From contig CM036629.1 of NCBI GenBank assembly GCA_020746105.1, positions 3,626,501 to 3,690,500 of the forward strand: DNA of 64,000 nt, in the 5' to 3' direction. Every line of letters begins with the position of its first letter. The stretch's first letter is position 1. Under the pieces are notes generated by a model. The model made no database searches and had not been told where the DNA came from. It was given only the letters and a program-made list of their open reading frames with translations. This DNA is from Trogon surrucura (lineage: Eukaryota > Chordata > Aves > Trogoniformes > Trogonidae). Positions 23,433-37,319 of the stretch are shown in pieces. The translations under genes were made by a program, and so were the position numbers.

Positions 23433-26400
23433 CGCTGGAGCTGCAGCCAAAGCCCTGGGCCCCGTGGCGTGACCTGGGCGAGGCAGCAGGGCCGGCCCCT
23501 GTTGCTGCAGCCGGGTGCTGCCGCGCAGGAGAAAGGCAGCTGGAAAAGCCGGGAGCTGGCGGCCTGCCCGGGGGAATTAACCGTGGGTTCACGTCCAAGT
23601 TCTGTAAGAGGCCGGGTGCCAAGCGTTACTCTCGCAGGTGAGAGGTGGGCTGCGTGCCCATGTGCCGGCAAAGCGAAGCCGTCCTGCGTCTGTCCCAAAT
23701 ACCGTGAGCGGGAACGCGTTCAGCGTTTGCATCTGGAGAAGACAAAAAAAATAAATAAATACGTGACTAAGCCAATCTTATGATTTTGAGAGGGCTGAGT
23801 CATAACAGAGTAGTGAAACCCCCAGGCAAGAATCCATCAAGTTAGTCGCTAATTTGCTCCATATTTTTTTTCCCTTAAACGAACTACCAAATCCTACAAA
23901 ACTCTGCTTCAGTTGGGAGGCAAGTGTTAAGAGAAAGCCTAACGTGGCTGTGAAAGTTGAAGAGAAGAAAAGGAAATAAAGAACCTTGTGTCTTGGCTGA
24001 TCAGAGAGGAGGTTCAGTGAAAACGGGAGGAAGATTCATCCACCTCTCTACCATGAGGGCATTTCCCTCCCTGCTTCAATGAAGTGCAACACTTAATGTG
24101 TGCTCATGACAGTAAATGATTTTCTATATCAGCTTCTGTCCTGTTAGTTGACACACCCTGTTGCCGCTCCCTCTCTTTTGTTTCTAGCAGGCATTGCTCT
24201 TCTGTCCCAAGGCGGAGAGCTAGCTGTGAAAATGGCTGTTTAATATTAAAGGGGAGAAACAAAAAAAGGAGACAAATGTTAGGCTTTTTGCATACAGCCT
24301 TTCAAACATCTGAAACCCCCTCTCCCCTGGGGAGTCTAATTTACAAGGTAAATAATGGAATGAAAACCCTTACGTAGCTCATCTGGTTGAAGGCAAAATT
24401 CCCTTCTGCCCACAATACTGCCTCAGTAAAGGGGCTGTTTTTGCTGGAAAGGCTTCCCCTTCAAATGGCTGCAAACACAAATGAGCACAGTCCCTCCAGC
24501 CTGAACACCAGTTAATTCAAATACCGAAGCCGTAGTTGATGGTAGAGAACAACGTGGGCAGAAAGGATGGCGCTATCTCATAGTTTAGTAACATTTAAAA
24601 CGCCTTCAATTTCATCCCGTCTTCGTGCAGTTTCATTGTAAAGTCTGTTAGCATTTTACCATGATATTTTATAATAATGCAAATTTTGTAAATTTTACTG
24701 TAACGGCATGCTTTGAAGAAACCTGCCGGAAAGGTTCCGCCTCAGTTCTGGTTTATCATTCATTTTTGCCATTTTTTGGTCTCTTCCTGCATTACTGCTC
24801 ACTGCATTGCACAAGTCAGTTTTATTTTCTTCTACCCTTTATGCCAATGGCCATGAATTGCAGCTCCCAAACAACGTGTTGCTTTTCCAACTTCAAAAAA
24901 GTAGTGCTGTGTTCCTCTGTCTGTGTATCCACGTTCTTAAGATTTGTGGAGTAATGTCCCTAACGACATGGTACTGACTTAATCGTCATGTGACTCGATC
25001 TACAACACCTGAAGTCCACGGCCACGGCAATAAAGGGTTGTGTGACATGGGCTGGTGAGCTGGATAAACTGCTCCCAAGGCAGCTGCCTCCCAGGAGCTA
25101 CTGTCATCGTTCTTTATCCTGCTCTAAATGCAAAGTGCTTGGGAACGGCTCACCCTTCCCTTCCGTGCTCCTCATGATTTTAGTAGATCACAAGGCCTGC
25201 GCTCATAAGAGCGCCCGGGAGGTGAAAGATTTTTACGTAGTGCTTTTCTGTAAGCAGAAAGGACCCACGCATCCATCCTTTCAGGGCAGAAGGGAATACC
25301 TTCCTGTAGTGTTGCAAGAACCGGTTGATCACTGGGAGAGGTTGACTGCTGTCCGTGTAAAGCTTCCTCCTGGCCTCAAGAGCTTTAGGAGCTCTAGAGA
25401 CTTTTTTTTCAGAGATGTTGAACTTTTGACCTAATAGTTTCTAGGTACAATAAGGGCTTTGCTACTTCTCTGGTCATTCTGTTAACAAGATTCAACTGGA
25501 AAAAAACAGCCAGCGCCATACTGTGCACAGAAAGCTAAGGTGGCTGCAAGTGTAGGGGAAAAACAGAAACGTTCTTCAAAGTACCAGGAGCCTGAGGGAC
25601 CACAGTGGTACCAGACGTGTGCCGGTAACGGCACAAAACTGGTGTTGGAGAGGGAGATCTCTTCACTCCATCTACACCATTGCCCACCATAAAGTATTTC
25701 CAAGAAGCAGTCTTCCCTGGTTGGATCTTGGGGAGGAGCTTTTGCCCTTGAGTCAGTTGGGTCCTTGTATTTTATGTTTTCGATAAAAAACCAGCCTAGT
25801 CTAGGTAATGCCCACAGAGGTGTCGCTAGCGTGGCTGTCAAAGGCCGCTGCAACCGGGCTTCTCCAGCACGAGGCCCACAGAGACACCGTGAACTTCACC
25901 AGAGGCAAATCAAGCTCCTTTCACAGCAGTCGTGGATATGCAAAAGCCGTCACGTGATGTGTTGCCTATGAAGAGGGACCAGAAGTCACTGATGAAGCAA
26001 GTCTCTTTTGCCGTTTGGAGTTGTAATAAAATGTTTTTACAGCCCCTCAAAAGAACCTGCAGGTCTCTCACCTTCTTCTCGTCTTGTCACATAGTGAAGA
26101 AAAAAAAAAAAAAGAAAAACAAAGGCAATTTTTTTCCCAAAGCTACTCTGAGTTCCAGAAAGAGCTGAGGTCATGCTAAAACCCATGTGTGGAGTCAACA
26201 AACCCACTGCTGGGCTGTGTGTCTCTCAGTGGAGCCATCAGAAGGGAGAAGGGAATTGTACCCAGCTGGAGCTTGTCCACGCTTTGACTTGCACAGCGCA
26301 GCGACAGAACATCTCCTGTCGCACTGGGGATGCATCTGCCCTAACCTGGGCCCTAAGACAACTCAAAGCCCTAAGTTCATGACGGCATAATTAGCTTCTC

Positions 26401-27650
26401 ATTATTAAATTCATAAGAGAATACACGGAATGGAAATCAGACAATGTATAAAGCTTTTCACACTTTTTTTTTTCTTAGAAATTTCTTACTGGTTAGAGTT
26501 TTGCTCAGCAGCAAGGTAAGAATCACAATTGGAATCTGAACCTTTTTTTCTGTGAGTTAAATTCTCAGAAGGAGTACTAAAGGTTAAATTAGTTCTTTAA
26601 ATTCCCTTGCTGCGAGACATCTTTTTGCTGTCATTTAAGAGCAGTGAATCCTCACCAGCGCATAGAAAATCACCAGTTATTTGGAAGAATGCAGTCTGCT
26701 GATCTATTACGGAGACAGACAGGCATTTTTCTCAATTTGAGATTACAGCTCGAGAACAAAAATATTTCCAGCTTCTTTCTCAAGCCTTCAAAACAACTGC
26801 GTCTCACACCACAGCGTAATTTCTCCTCAGGGTATCTCTAGGGATTTAGGTTATTGAACGTCAGTGTTACCGGCAGCAGCTCCTTGACATGCTGACGCCA
26901 AGATGCAGCCATCGAAGTGTGGGAAGACAAAAACCTGAGGTTTTTGGTAGCTGTTTTGCGTCAGGTAAAGGAGCTTTCCTCAGAATTTGGCCTTTTTAAA
27001 ACAGAGGCAGGCACTAGTTATTTTCCCCAAGGCAGGAAGAAAGACCTGTGCTTGTCGACAAGAAGTAAAATGTTTTACAAAGCACACACATGGCGGCAGC
27101 GGCAGGTCCAGGCGCAGGAGCCGCACCGATGCCCCAAGAGCACAGACCAGGAGGATGCGCCTTTTCTCCACCCATCTTAATTACTCACCGAGAGGGCTGC
27201 TCTGACCTCGTAAAAATCAAAGTAGGGATCCACTCGCGGTGTGAATCTTCTCCCTTTCGCCTGCGCAGAACTCCAGCATGCCCATTTCACAAAGCAGCCC
27301 TTGGGAGCTTAAGATATTTTCAAGCACCGTGTGTTATCTGCTAACCCTTCCCACGTGACAAGAAGCCACGTCTGGGTACGCAGCATCCCGAAATCAAGGA
27401 GCACTCTGCCACCAGGTGCCGTATAAACTCAATTGGGTCTTTTGTCACAGCTGCAAAAAATGCAAAAATTTGTCTGTTTTTCAAGCATGATGCAGAAGAA
27501 GTAAGTTATATCTCTACTCCATCTTGTTACATTTAGCTTCTGCCTATTAAAAAGTTTCCACCATTATCAATGCTACTTACAAATAACTACTTGTCCAATT
27601 TACCGAAAAGGAAAGCCTCAATTAAATCAATACACAAGTCAGATGGTGAT
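23433..27650. other. Intergenic region between KLHL36 and USP10
   Basis: This is roughly 4.2 kb of mixed-composition DNA with no recognisable exon. The first 300 bp is still fairly GC-rich, a shoulder of the USP10 island beyond the CR1 copy. Open frames of up to about 130 codons occur on both strands but show no family resemblance and no splice-site pattern. There is a short A-rich run near 26100. No RNA gene or further repeat was recognised. Confidence 0.7.
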
Positions 27651-27672
27651 GAATACAATATTCTAAACTGGA

Positions 27673-27678
27673 TTTATT
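27673..27678 (-). terminator. KLHL36: Candidate distal KLHL36 polyadenylation signal (AATAAA)
   Basis: AATAAA occurs on the minus strand. It is followed, in the direction of transcription, by a GT-rich stretch (cttgtgtattg) about 50 nt further on. Other AATAAA hexamers lie at 27901-27906, 27916-27921 and 28473-28478, so the true 3' end could be any of these or alternate between them. Confidence 0.35.
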
Positions 27679-28472
27679 GTTTCCAGGCATTAATGTAATA
27701 CATAAACACACTGAAAGGGGGGATATAGTAATAAGGAACCCATTAACAGAAACAAAGCAAGTCATTGAATTTTTTCTTCCGTACTTACACATGAAAACGT
27801 CCCCAAAAGTTAAGTAGTTGTCAAGTCGAACATAGCGAAGATTTCAGATATTAAAAAATGCAAACAACTCATGAGTTCATCATAACCAAAAATGTTTGGG
27901 TTTATTTTTTTTTCATTTATTTTTAGGATAAAAAAGAATAACCATTACCTCATGCAGTGTACAAAGGCTTTAAAATAAATCCATTAATGCAAATGAAAAA
28001 CTAACTCCTGAGGCTTTTTTTCTTTTTACACCAAAAAAACCTTCAGGAGTTTCACAAAATTAATTTCAACTAGTTTTCTTAAATCTTTTCTTATCACTGA
28101 AGAAACCTGTAACTTCCTTGCACTCCAGAAATTTATTCAGAGGTACCTCTTTCAATACAAATACGTTCTTGTAATAGATCTTAAGAGTTCTTTCATTCAC
28201 AAGAGCTCCAAACGAAAGTAAGTGCAAAAAAATGTTTTCTTAGTGTTTTCCAATTATTGAGGTAAATAATTGGGGAGGAAAAAAAAAAAAAGCTGGGGGG
28301 AAAAAAAAAAAAAAAGGCAAACGTGAAATACATGGTTATGGTGCACAAGGGAGACTGAAAAGATGGACTGAGGAAGGAATAACAGCAACAATCAACCGTT
28401 CCCCAGCAGAACTTTAAACCAAAGCCCTTGAAATCCACTCAGCAGATCACAAATAGCTGAAAATAAAGGGTG

Positions 28473-28478
28473 TTTATT
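28473..28478 (-). terminator. KLHL36: Candidate proximal KLHL36 polyadenylation signal (AATAAA)
   Basis: AATAAA on the minus strand lies about 1.96 kb downstream of the KLHL36 stop codon. Its use would give a 2-kb 3' UTR. Sequence alone cannot rank it against the more distal hexamers. Confidence 0.3.
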
Positions 28479-30438
28479 AGCATGTCTGGTGAGCCGGACT
28501 GTCAGGGAAGAGGCCGTACAATAGTCACAATTCTAGCTGACTGCCCGACAACGTGGAGAATGTAAATGCTGCTCCAACAGCTGCATCTCGTCCCGACCAA
28601 CTACACAAAGACTAAAAGATCCACCAAACCATGAGCTCCTGACGGCCACGACGGGGTCACAATTACAGGGCAGTAGCTTCTACAGGAAATAATATAATAC
28701 ATGGCAAACATGAGGCCGAGTTTAGCAAAACGCGTTATAAAAAAGTACAAAAGTCGTTCGTAAAAACACTCTAAAAATTTCTTCTTTTGGGAAGGAGGGA
28801 CGTGAATCTGTGGCTTGGCATTGTTACGGCAACCGATGTGGTTGTATCAGACTGCTGCCCATCAGCTTCTTGCAGATGAGAGGTGCATTTGTAAAATGCC
28901 CCCAGGGTGAATGCCTGAAAGCTGGCCAGACAGTCGGGGAATTTTAATATCTGCAGCAGAATCAGCTGTGTTTGTAGAGGGTGGACTAACACTTGGGTCA
29001 GAAATCTTTCGACTTGGTATGCAGAGGCTAGTGTGACACAGAGGATCTAAGAGATGATTTTCAGTTCAGTCCCGCTGTCTGGATCCCAAACACAGTCCCG
29101 AGCATATTTTGGGTTTCTTCCTTTTGAACCTGTCTGGCTGGGGAAGGTGCTTGGCTGCGTGCCTGATGAGCCATGGCTTCAAGTCCCTGCCAAATCCATC
29201 AGAAAAGGCTACTCTCACGGAAAGATATTTTGAACTTGGATTAAAAAAAAGGGAAAAAAAAAGAGGAAAATGTCAGCTAGAAAAACAAGTTGCTGTTTTT
29301 ACATTTACTGAACCTCAACTAACCGTCCTGGACTGATAAGCTTTTTGACAACAGACAAGTTCAGTGCAGGCCCCCGCTCACACTGGACCCTAGCGATGAT
29401 AACTGAGAGCCTTGAGTTAACCTGAGCCTGGTAGGGCTGGGCAGGGACATCTTCTTGCCTCAGGTTCACCTGAAGGATTCTCCTGACATTTCTCCCCACT
29501 GTTACCCTATTCAGCAAACTCTAAACTTGCATTAAGCTCTATCAGTTCCACCTACTTTGAAGCCCAAAGCAAATTGTACAGTTTCCACCAAAATCCTCCA
29601 ATCTTCTCAGTCTTCTGTCAAGTTCTTTGATAGATCGTTTTTTTCTTTCTTCATTCTGGAACATGTTTTAAAGCCCAAGAAAATCTTGCTATTGTGTTTC
29701 GATACGAAAAGTGCATTTACAAGGTACGCAGAAGTCTTGTCACCTTTCCCACACTTCCCAGTTCATAAATGCTGTTGATCCAGGCCCAAGTCAAACCCAC
29801 ACAGTAAGGTCTTCTGAATCTTGAGAGTGGAGTTATCTGCTCTTCAAACTGATCTGACCTGCATCCACCATATTCTCTTTGAACACCCGTGCGATCCAGA
29901 AATCCGGTACTTACAACTCAAGAATGTATTGTAAATGAAAATCAATACTACAAAAATTCAAGGTCTGCAACAGTGAAGATCCGTTTCGTTTTTCCTTAGC
30001 AGCTGCTTCTGAGCTCCTTTGAGCTGCTCTGTGAGTTCAAACCAGATGCTTACTACTCTGCCTCTTCCCTCCCTCGACATATCAACCCAGCCACAGATTC
30101 AACGTTATTTTAAAAACTTGGATATGATGTATGTGGAAATGCCATGAACCACAGAAGTAAAAGACTAAGCCTTAACATTCAGGAGATCAACGTAACCTCT
30201 CTCATCATATCTCCCCTTATCAAGTAGGAGGGGTGTTTTTTGGTTCGTTTCGTTGTTTTTACCTTAAACACGAGCTTAATCCAAAAACCACATTTAACTG
30301 GATATTTTCTGAGGCTTCAGAAGATGCCTTCCTCCCCCGCCACTTAAAAAGAAAAAGAAAGAATCAAGGTTAGATAGAAATGGTTAAACACAAGGTCCTT
30401 TTGGAGTCCACCATCAAAGCGTGGTTATCCCGAAGTAG

Positions 30439-30994
30439 TCATCTTCCTCGATCTTGATGTTTTTTTGTTTTTGTCTTTTTCTTTTTGTCCTCTGTTTTGG
30501 GTTTCAACGCACAGACACATGCAGACACACCAGCAATTGCTTTGGGTAAGTCAGTTCCTTTGTACCACTTGTTTTTCTCCTTATCATAAACCTGGACTGT
30601 TTTGGAGAAGACCGTTTCTTCCCAGCTGTAGCCTCCGAGGATATAAATCTTGCCTTCCCAAACGGCCACCCCTGACTCGCTGTTTGCCTGTAGCAGAGGC
30701 GCGACTCTGGTCCACTGGTTACACTGCGGGCTGTACGACTCCACGCTCAGAATGTCAAAACGAGCCATGGTTTCTATGTTGTCGTCACTGCCACCAATGG
30801 AGTAGATGTTGTCCTGTAAGGTGCACATGCTGTGCCAGCCTCGGGCGGTGATCATCGGCCTCTTCTCCTCCCAAACATCCGTGCGGTAATCATAGCACAG
30901 CAGGTTTTTTCTATAGGGGCCGATCTGGTAATCGTGGCCCCCCGAAATGTACACAAATTCCTTGTAGACTGTTCCAGCGTGGCCATACGTAAAC
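30439..30994 (-). CDS. KLHL36: KLHL36 last coding exon (Kelch repeats 3-6, C-terminus)
   Basis: This exon encodes residues 431-615 and the TGA stop. It starts [20 protein letters not shown] after a CCTAG|G acceptor, whose G completes the split Arg codon from the previous exon. The Kelch signature (double glycine, then Tyr and Trp) is visible in [19 protein letters not shown] and [11 protein letters not shown]. The chain ends in a very basic tail, [19 protein letters not shown]36 is a BTB-Kelch protein thought to present substrates to CUL3-RBX1 ubiquitin ligase. The Kelch propeller is the substrate-binding part. The match to human KLHL36 is close along the whole exon, including the basic tail. 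Confidence 0.97.
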
Positions 30995-33087
30995 CTAGGA
31001 CGGGCAAACAAAAGTGATCCAACTTAGGACTTACGGATTTTATCACGACTCACAAGCATTCAACAAGGACTGGTACTGAAGGAGATAATGAACAGTAACT
31101 AACGACAGAAGAATCCCTAATCCTGTTGGTTACCCAGTCACTATCCTCACTCGTACTGCTCCACCCTGCGCTGCAGGGTGCTAAGGGACAACAAGCACTT
31201 TTCAGGCACCCTTTTCATACCTGGTCGCACTAAGGTATGACAATTGTTTTTTAAGGCATCCTCTGCAGCGTGTCCTACAACAGCAGTAACCCACCCTACC
31301 CTAGTTGGCAGGGCCTTCGTTCCTATTTTCCCACTCCAGTGCTTGGGTTCGATCAGTCTGAGAGGGCCAGAGAGGAAAAAATCCACATCTCGGCCAGGGT
31401 TTCTATGACACAAAGAGGAAATAATCGTGATACCTCTCAGACTTACCAGTGGCGATGAACCAAGAAAAAACAACAAGAAAGCTACTGCTGCCTTCTCTTT
31501 CCACAGCTTTAGGATTGCAAATCACATTTGTTACCCGCTAGCGTTCACAGCCAAGTTTATGCGCGGTTTTGATACATGTAATGTCCTTTCCATGGGCTGC
31601 CCATCGGCCCTAATGCTTCTGCTATACACGTGATAACTTCTTCACTCACTCCAAGGCACAGCAACAGACCTCAGTCACCCATAGATCAGAGTCCGCATTT
31701 GAAGTAAGACAACATGAGATGGAAGAGCCAACACCGTGCATGGTGCTTCCACAGGGCAGAGAGAAAACCGCTTTGATCAGCTATAATAAAGCCACCACAA
31801 ACCTAATTCTTCAGGCTGTTCTTAACTTCACACTAGGATATTCCTGACCAAACCCCTCTGAGCTCTTAGAAGTGAAATGCCAAGGTGAGGGACGGCCTCG
31901 GCTTCTTTGAACGTACCCCTTCATGCATATGCCTTTTTCTTCTTTTTTCAGGTGTGGGAGTGTTAAAAGATGTAGCTGCAGCATCAGCCACACCAAACTG
32001 GCTCACACACCAGTACAAAGAGCTCGAACAACTTAATGCCCATAGGGCTGCAGAGCAATATACTCATCACGCTGCGCTCACAAGCCTCTACTACCATCCT
32101 TTGTAGTCAAGGACTCAAGAAAACATGACCTCTATGGCAGAAAAAACCCACGTTAGCATCACTTTTGCCTGAAATGCTTTTGAACCACGCCTGAACATGC
32201 TCAAAACTCAATGTGGATAGAACCTTGAGCTGTTTTTATTTTGCGTGGTAATAGTTTCTCTCAGGTACACAAACGGTATTGTAACTTCTTCCACACATGT
32301 GAGTGCCAAGCACTTTTGTGCCACGGTGAAACAGAAAATAAACCCCACATTTGCCCTGAAAGCACACCACTTCTGAGAAAAGCTAAAAGACTTTTATTAT
32401 TCTAGATGCCTATTGAAGCGTCTGATCCCTGACCAGTGTCTGAATCAGATATTTTAACAGGTTCCTGCTACAAGAAACAGAAAAATTCTTGACACACTTC
32501 ACCTAAGAAAAAGACGACTCAGGAAAAAGAAAAAAAGGAATTAAGAAGAGAGGACTACGGCGTAGTTACGAGACTTTATCCAAAAAGGCAACGCAAAAAT
32601 TCCACAGCTCACAGTCTGCCTAACCACAGAAGCACGTAACTCGTGCTTGGTGCTTGTGTTTGACAGGAAATACCCTGAGCACACCCACCCCTGCCAGAAA
32701 TGCCACGGCAGGTGTAGGGCACGCACAGGCTGCTCTGCCTCATGTGGGGTCTCTTACGGAGAAGAGCTGTGAGTCTCTATCTCCAGTGGCACCCAGTCCG
32801 GTCACTAGAGTCTCTACTTCTTTATATATGCAGGAATGAGTCTTAAAATGTAGATTCAGTAAGTGGGATGGGCGACTTGAATTCATTTCCTTTCTCGAAG
32901 TGATTTTAGACCCACATCTAAGGAGCAAGCTACCTGAAGGCTGTGCAGTGCCCTCCCCTGTGGGGGTAACGTCAGATAACGGATCGTTTTCAGGAGTCGG
33001 AAAAGGAGGGCAGTGACACTGAATCCAACACAACGCCCAGGGTTACTGTACTGCTCACAGCAATCACATTACATTTAGCATTTTGGA

Positions 33088-33101
33088 GGGGGGGGGGGGG
33101 G
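33088..33101. repeat. Poly-G tract (14 bp)
   Basis: An uninterrupted run of 14 G lies inside KLHL36 intron 4. It is a simple homopolymer with no flanking retroposon. Confidence 0.85.
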
Positions 33102-36100
33102 AAGACCTTAAGTTAAGAAACACTTGAGTGATCTTTGGAGAAGTAGGTTAAATATTTTCCTAAACTAACCGGGAAGTGGAATTCTGCACAGGTAAGCAAG
33201 AAACAGACATTTTCTCTCAAACACACGCGTGTAGTCTAGCATAAGCAGCTACAGAAATAGCGCTGATGCTTTTTGCCTCAATCAACGGCGTGTCTAGAGG
33301 ACAGCAACAGCCATAAGAGTAATCTGAAAGAGGCAATCATATCTGAAGCATCAAGTCGACCACCAATTTGCTGTTTCCCAATACAGAGAGACTACCCGTC
33401 GAAATACACTAGAGGTGTCTCGCTTTGCCCGACTTCTGGAAAGCTCATTTGAAATTGCACATACCCAGCTTCACGTTATTAGAAAACCACATGAAATATA
33501 ATGCGCAAATTGAAAACGATCAATAAGAATCCTTTCTTCCAGGCCTACGGTTTCAGGAGAGGCATTTCTAACGTGCAACAGGCACTTCAGTACAGTGGGT
33601 ACAGACATCCTCCAACAGAAAGCATCAAGCATTTTGGCAGCATTATCTATAAAAGCAGCCAGGAAAAAAAAAAAAAACTGGCATTAAGGAGAAAAGTCTC
33701 AATTCAGAACATCTGCCAGAGCCAGTTGTCAATTTCTAACACCTTACCTAGATACAATGCTGCAAAAATTACAGTTTCTGACCCAGTAACACCACTCGGT
33801 GAATGCTAGAAAACCTACCATTGATTTCTTAAACAGAAGAACACTTGGCCTAACTCGATAAAGCTTTGGGAATCCCCAACCAAAGTCCAGGTGAGCTGTG
33901 GTTGCTCTGAATTTCAGTGTCCACCTGTTGCAACCCTGCGAGATCATTCACGACACAACTAGCAGAGCAGATACTATCGTTCGTTAACCTGTTCCAACAC
34001 ATTTCCTTATGTAACTGCTTTCAGTTGTTCTGCCAAGTTTTAACCTAGGGCCACTCAATTAATTTCACTGATGTTTGCAGCCGAGTTTTTCATGCTCTAT
34101 TCACGATGAGAACACGTTGCACCAACTTCTGCCCTGCCAAGCTTGTCAGTCACAGCTGCTCCCTTCCGGGCTAGAAACTATGGCAGCAACTGCTCCCCAA
34201 AACCCTGGGAAAATGGTGAAAAAAACAACATGGGACCTCTCTGAGGAATGGGAAAGCCAGCCCACAATGAAGGAGCCAAATGAGGGTCAGGCAAAATTCA
34301 CTTGTAGCAGACTTGGATCAGGTCCACCCTTTAGATAGCTTGGCTGAAGTTCTCCACGTTAAGCATCTGCCTCAAGAGGCTGTGTTTTCTTCTTCAGCAA
34401 GACAACATTATTGCAGTCAAAACAGCTCAGCTCCTTCCAAGAAAGCAGTTAGGGAAATCAGCGTGTTGTTTTGACCATGTTGGGATGACAAGGGGGTGGG
34501 AGAAAGAAGAGATAAAGAAGAGTTTGCAAAGCTCTTCCTCAGAGGAGCGGGACCATGCCTGCATACGGCCACACGGACACAGGACCTGGCAGCGGGCAGG
34601 AGGCACGTGCATTCAAGGCTGCAGTCGTTGCCCTTCCCCTGCAAATCTCCACATGCATGGCAAGCTATAACCCTTGAGAAGAAAAAAAACAAAACATTTT
34701 CTGCATGTTCAGAGTAAAAGCTTTAACAAATACAACCTCCCGAGAGTCAAACCTCAAGCATCTCAAATCGAACTACGCAAGCCTACACCCCAGAGTGACC
34801 CTCAACGTGTGCCTGTCCCTCCAGGGAACGGTCTTCCAGGCAGCTGCTGGCTTGGAGCAGTCAGAAACAACAGCAGAGCTGCACGCAGGGAGGACAAGAG
34901 CACACAGAAAAACCCTGCATGTGTTCTCTTCAGAGGAAAGAGGGCAGAAAAACGCAGGATACAAGGCAGTTATGGTGGGACATGTTGCCTGTCCGGGCAA
35001 TCCAAAAGTAGAGGATTGGAGTTTCTGGTTTCCTCTACATGAGGAGAAAAAAACTTGCTGCTGGAAGAGGGTTGGGGAAGATGTTAGCTGGGTACAAACA
35101 GTAACTAAAATCAGTTTGAGGAACAAAAGCACATGGTGGGGGAGGAAAACAGGGATCAGATCAAGAGTCTGTTGAAGGGAAGATGGGAGTACACAGAACT
35201 GTAGCTATCAAGATTTTCTTCTAGTCTTGAACAGATCACAAAAATTCTCTCTCATCCTTCCTCTGCTGCCAGCAAGTCACCTGAAGTTCATCAGGAAAGG
35301 ATGGCCCAGGTCCCTTCCAGCAGGCACCAGAGCCACATCTCTCTGAGCTCAAGCAGCGTTCACTTGCTCCTGCATTCAGGTTTCTTTCTCTTGCCCACCT
35401 CTGTGCTGACTTCTGCTTTTTGCAACCTGCGTAATGTTCTTTTAACTTTATTCTTTCCTTGCAGCAGGACAGTTGTTGCAAAGTATTGCCCCATGGAAAA
35501 GAAAGAAGGCTGAAAGACAGAAAATCCGAAGGTACTAAGTTTCCACTAAGATCTTACTAAAGACATGCTAACATGCAAGAGAGCAGCTACGTGGAAAAGT
35601 GAGAAACTATCTCACTATGCAGCTGCACAAACACCTGAGCTGGCACAAGGGACAGGGACGGCACGGGCAGGAAAAGAGGATGCAGAACTATTTTTTGGGG
35701 ATGCAGCAATAACTCAAAATAGTTGTACTGCAGCCTAACCCTGCAGTTTAGCAACCAGCTACGTCAGTGTCTAGTGGGGTCTATCCCATAACCAGGACTT
35801 TTGCCTAGTCCAAGCGGATCAGCTAGGTGACCTAATAAAAAAATTAATACCTTCCCATGTCAAAGTTCACTTTTAAATGCTGCAGGTGCAAAATTCCCAA
35901 AGTCAACATACAGGTAGCAGTATGATCCCAGGATCCAGCTTCCCCAGGATGACTTAGATGCTGGAAATAAAATATCCATATTGGTTCTAAGGTGAGTGTT
36001 TTTCTAACAGCATACAAGACAGTCTGGTCACATCTACATTTCTTTGGAAAATGCTTAGGGGAAAAAAAAAAGGGAAAAAAAAAAGCTGTGCTACAATTTC

Positions 36101-37019
36101 TATGAGATGTTACTGGAATCTCACGGGTCACCCCAATTAACAGAAGCGCTTGGGAGGTGAAGATACTCTCACATGGAGCTTCCCAGGGAAGACTCTGGTG
36201 TTTAGCCCCGACTGCTAGATCTGTCTGTGTGAGCAGAAATAAAACAGAAAAAAGCATCCTGCTTCTGAAGAGCACTTGAGCCCAGCTGTTAGCCTGGATC
36301 ACACTCGCATTGCAGCACTGGCCCAAAATAGAACCGGGCAACAGGCTTCTGTGCCTTAACTGGCTGCCTATGGCTCTGCAGCTCTGCAGCTAAGGGAATA
36401 AGGGGAAAAAAAACCCTGAACTTTAAAATCAAATTGCAAGTATCTTGTTCATATGCCACTAAGAAAGCAAGCGCTGCTGCTGAAGTTGCAGGTTTCAGAC
36501 GTCATGAAAATGACAGCCGTACAGCCGACACTCCTGTAATTTCCATGGATGTGAAGCATTACTGCACCTGAAGAGCTGTTTGCAAATGAAATGCTATCGT
36601 ACCATTCTTACAAAGTCACCACTCAAATATTGTTTCAAAATCCTAGCAATGTCCTGCTGTTGTTGCAAGAAGAGCTGCAGTACTGAAGCATCTCAAAAGC
36701 GGAGCAGGAGAGTTTTAACTCGGACTGAGAGAAAGAGAGGTCACATTTGCTGGGTTTGTCTATTTGCAGTACAGGTAAATGTGGTTTATTTGCAACAGAC
36801 AACCTGAGCAGCCAAATGGAGAGAAACACCTTACAAGGAAAATCGCACCCAGGTGACAAAGCAAGGCCATATAAATTATAAAAACCTTTGATTGAGATCT
36901 AAACAGTGCTCCCAAAAAAGATTCAACTCCAAGCGACCTCAGGAAAAATATATTAAGCCTAATAGAGCAAACTGGCAAGAGCTCTCCCTCCCATCCTCCA
37001 GATGTACCTCAGGACAAAA

Positions 37020-37084
37020 AAGTTGAAAACCTGCACCAAACTCTTCTGCTGTGTTTGTAACTTAAGCATTCCCACAGAGGATTC
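37020..37084. repeat. 65-bp direct repeat, copy 1 (KLHL36 intron 4)
   Basis: This segment, containing ctgcaccaaactctt and cttgtaacttaagcattccc-type sequence, aligns without gaps to 38074-38138 at 59 of 65 positions. The two copies are 1,054 bp apart in the same orientation and lie on either side of KLHL36 exon 4. I do not recognise it as a known transposon family. Confidence 0.9.
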
Positions 37085-37149
37085 TGCCCAGAAGAGACGG
37101 TTGCTCAAATACCAAACGCTGATACGGTTCATGACTTGCTGACACCATG

Positions 37150-37200
37150 TTAATGGTTGGACTTGAAGGTCTTTTACAACTATAATGATTCTACAATTCT
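37150..37200 (+). mobile_element. CR1 LINE 3'-terminal scrap
   Basis: The stretch ttaatggttggacttgaagg followed by tcttttacaac and ataatgattctacaattct is the extreme 3' end of a CR1 element with a small internal deletion relative to the usual gatgatctt stretch. About 51 bp is recognisable. It lies 120 bp inside KLHL36 intron 4, next to the exon 4 donor. Confidence 0.8.
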
Positions 37201-37319
37201 CTGTCGATTATATATCCCCTTTGCCTGCCTTCGAGGGATACCTGTTCGTCAGCTGCAGTCACACAAGCTCCCTTCACTACCGTCCTTCAAACACAGGATA
37301 ACTTTCCCAACATCCTTAC

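Larger units (their letters stand above)
27655..30438 (-). other. KLHL36: KLHL36 3' untranslated region (extent uncertain)
   Basis: From the stop codon at 30441-30439 leftwards there is no further coding exon. The stretch is AT-rich with several poly-T/poly-A runs (for example around 28279-28316) and ends in a cluster of AATAAA hexamers between 28.5 and 27.7 kb. The 3' UTR would be 2.0 to 2.8 kb depending on the site used. No hairpin or protein-binding motif could be assigned with confidence. Confidence 0.5.
30995..37319 (-). other. KLHL36: KLHL36 intron 4 (6.3 kb)
   Basis: The intron runs from the GTAAGG donor beside 37320 to the CCTAG acceptor beside 30994. No additional exon is recognisable. 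It contains a CR1 scrap near 37.15-37.20 kb, one copy of a 65-bp direct repeat (37020-37084) and a poly-G tract at 33088-33101. A 165-codon open frame on the minus strand at 35844-36341 shows no family resemblance and is probably chance. Confidence 0.85.

Noticed and set aside
25042..25853. 130-codon (+) and 123-codon (-) open frames in the KLHL36-USP10 interval
   Set aside because: Both lack domain motifs, splice-site context and any similarity I recognise. They are consistent with chance frames in moderately GC-rich DNA.
35844..36341. 165-codon minus-strand open frame with a hydrophobic start in KLHL36 intron 4
   Set aside because: No recognised domain, no splice link to KLHL36, and a length reachable by chance in several kilobases of intron.
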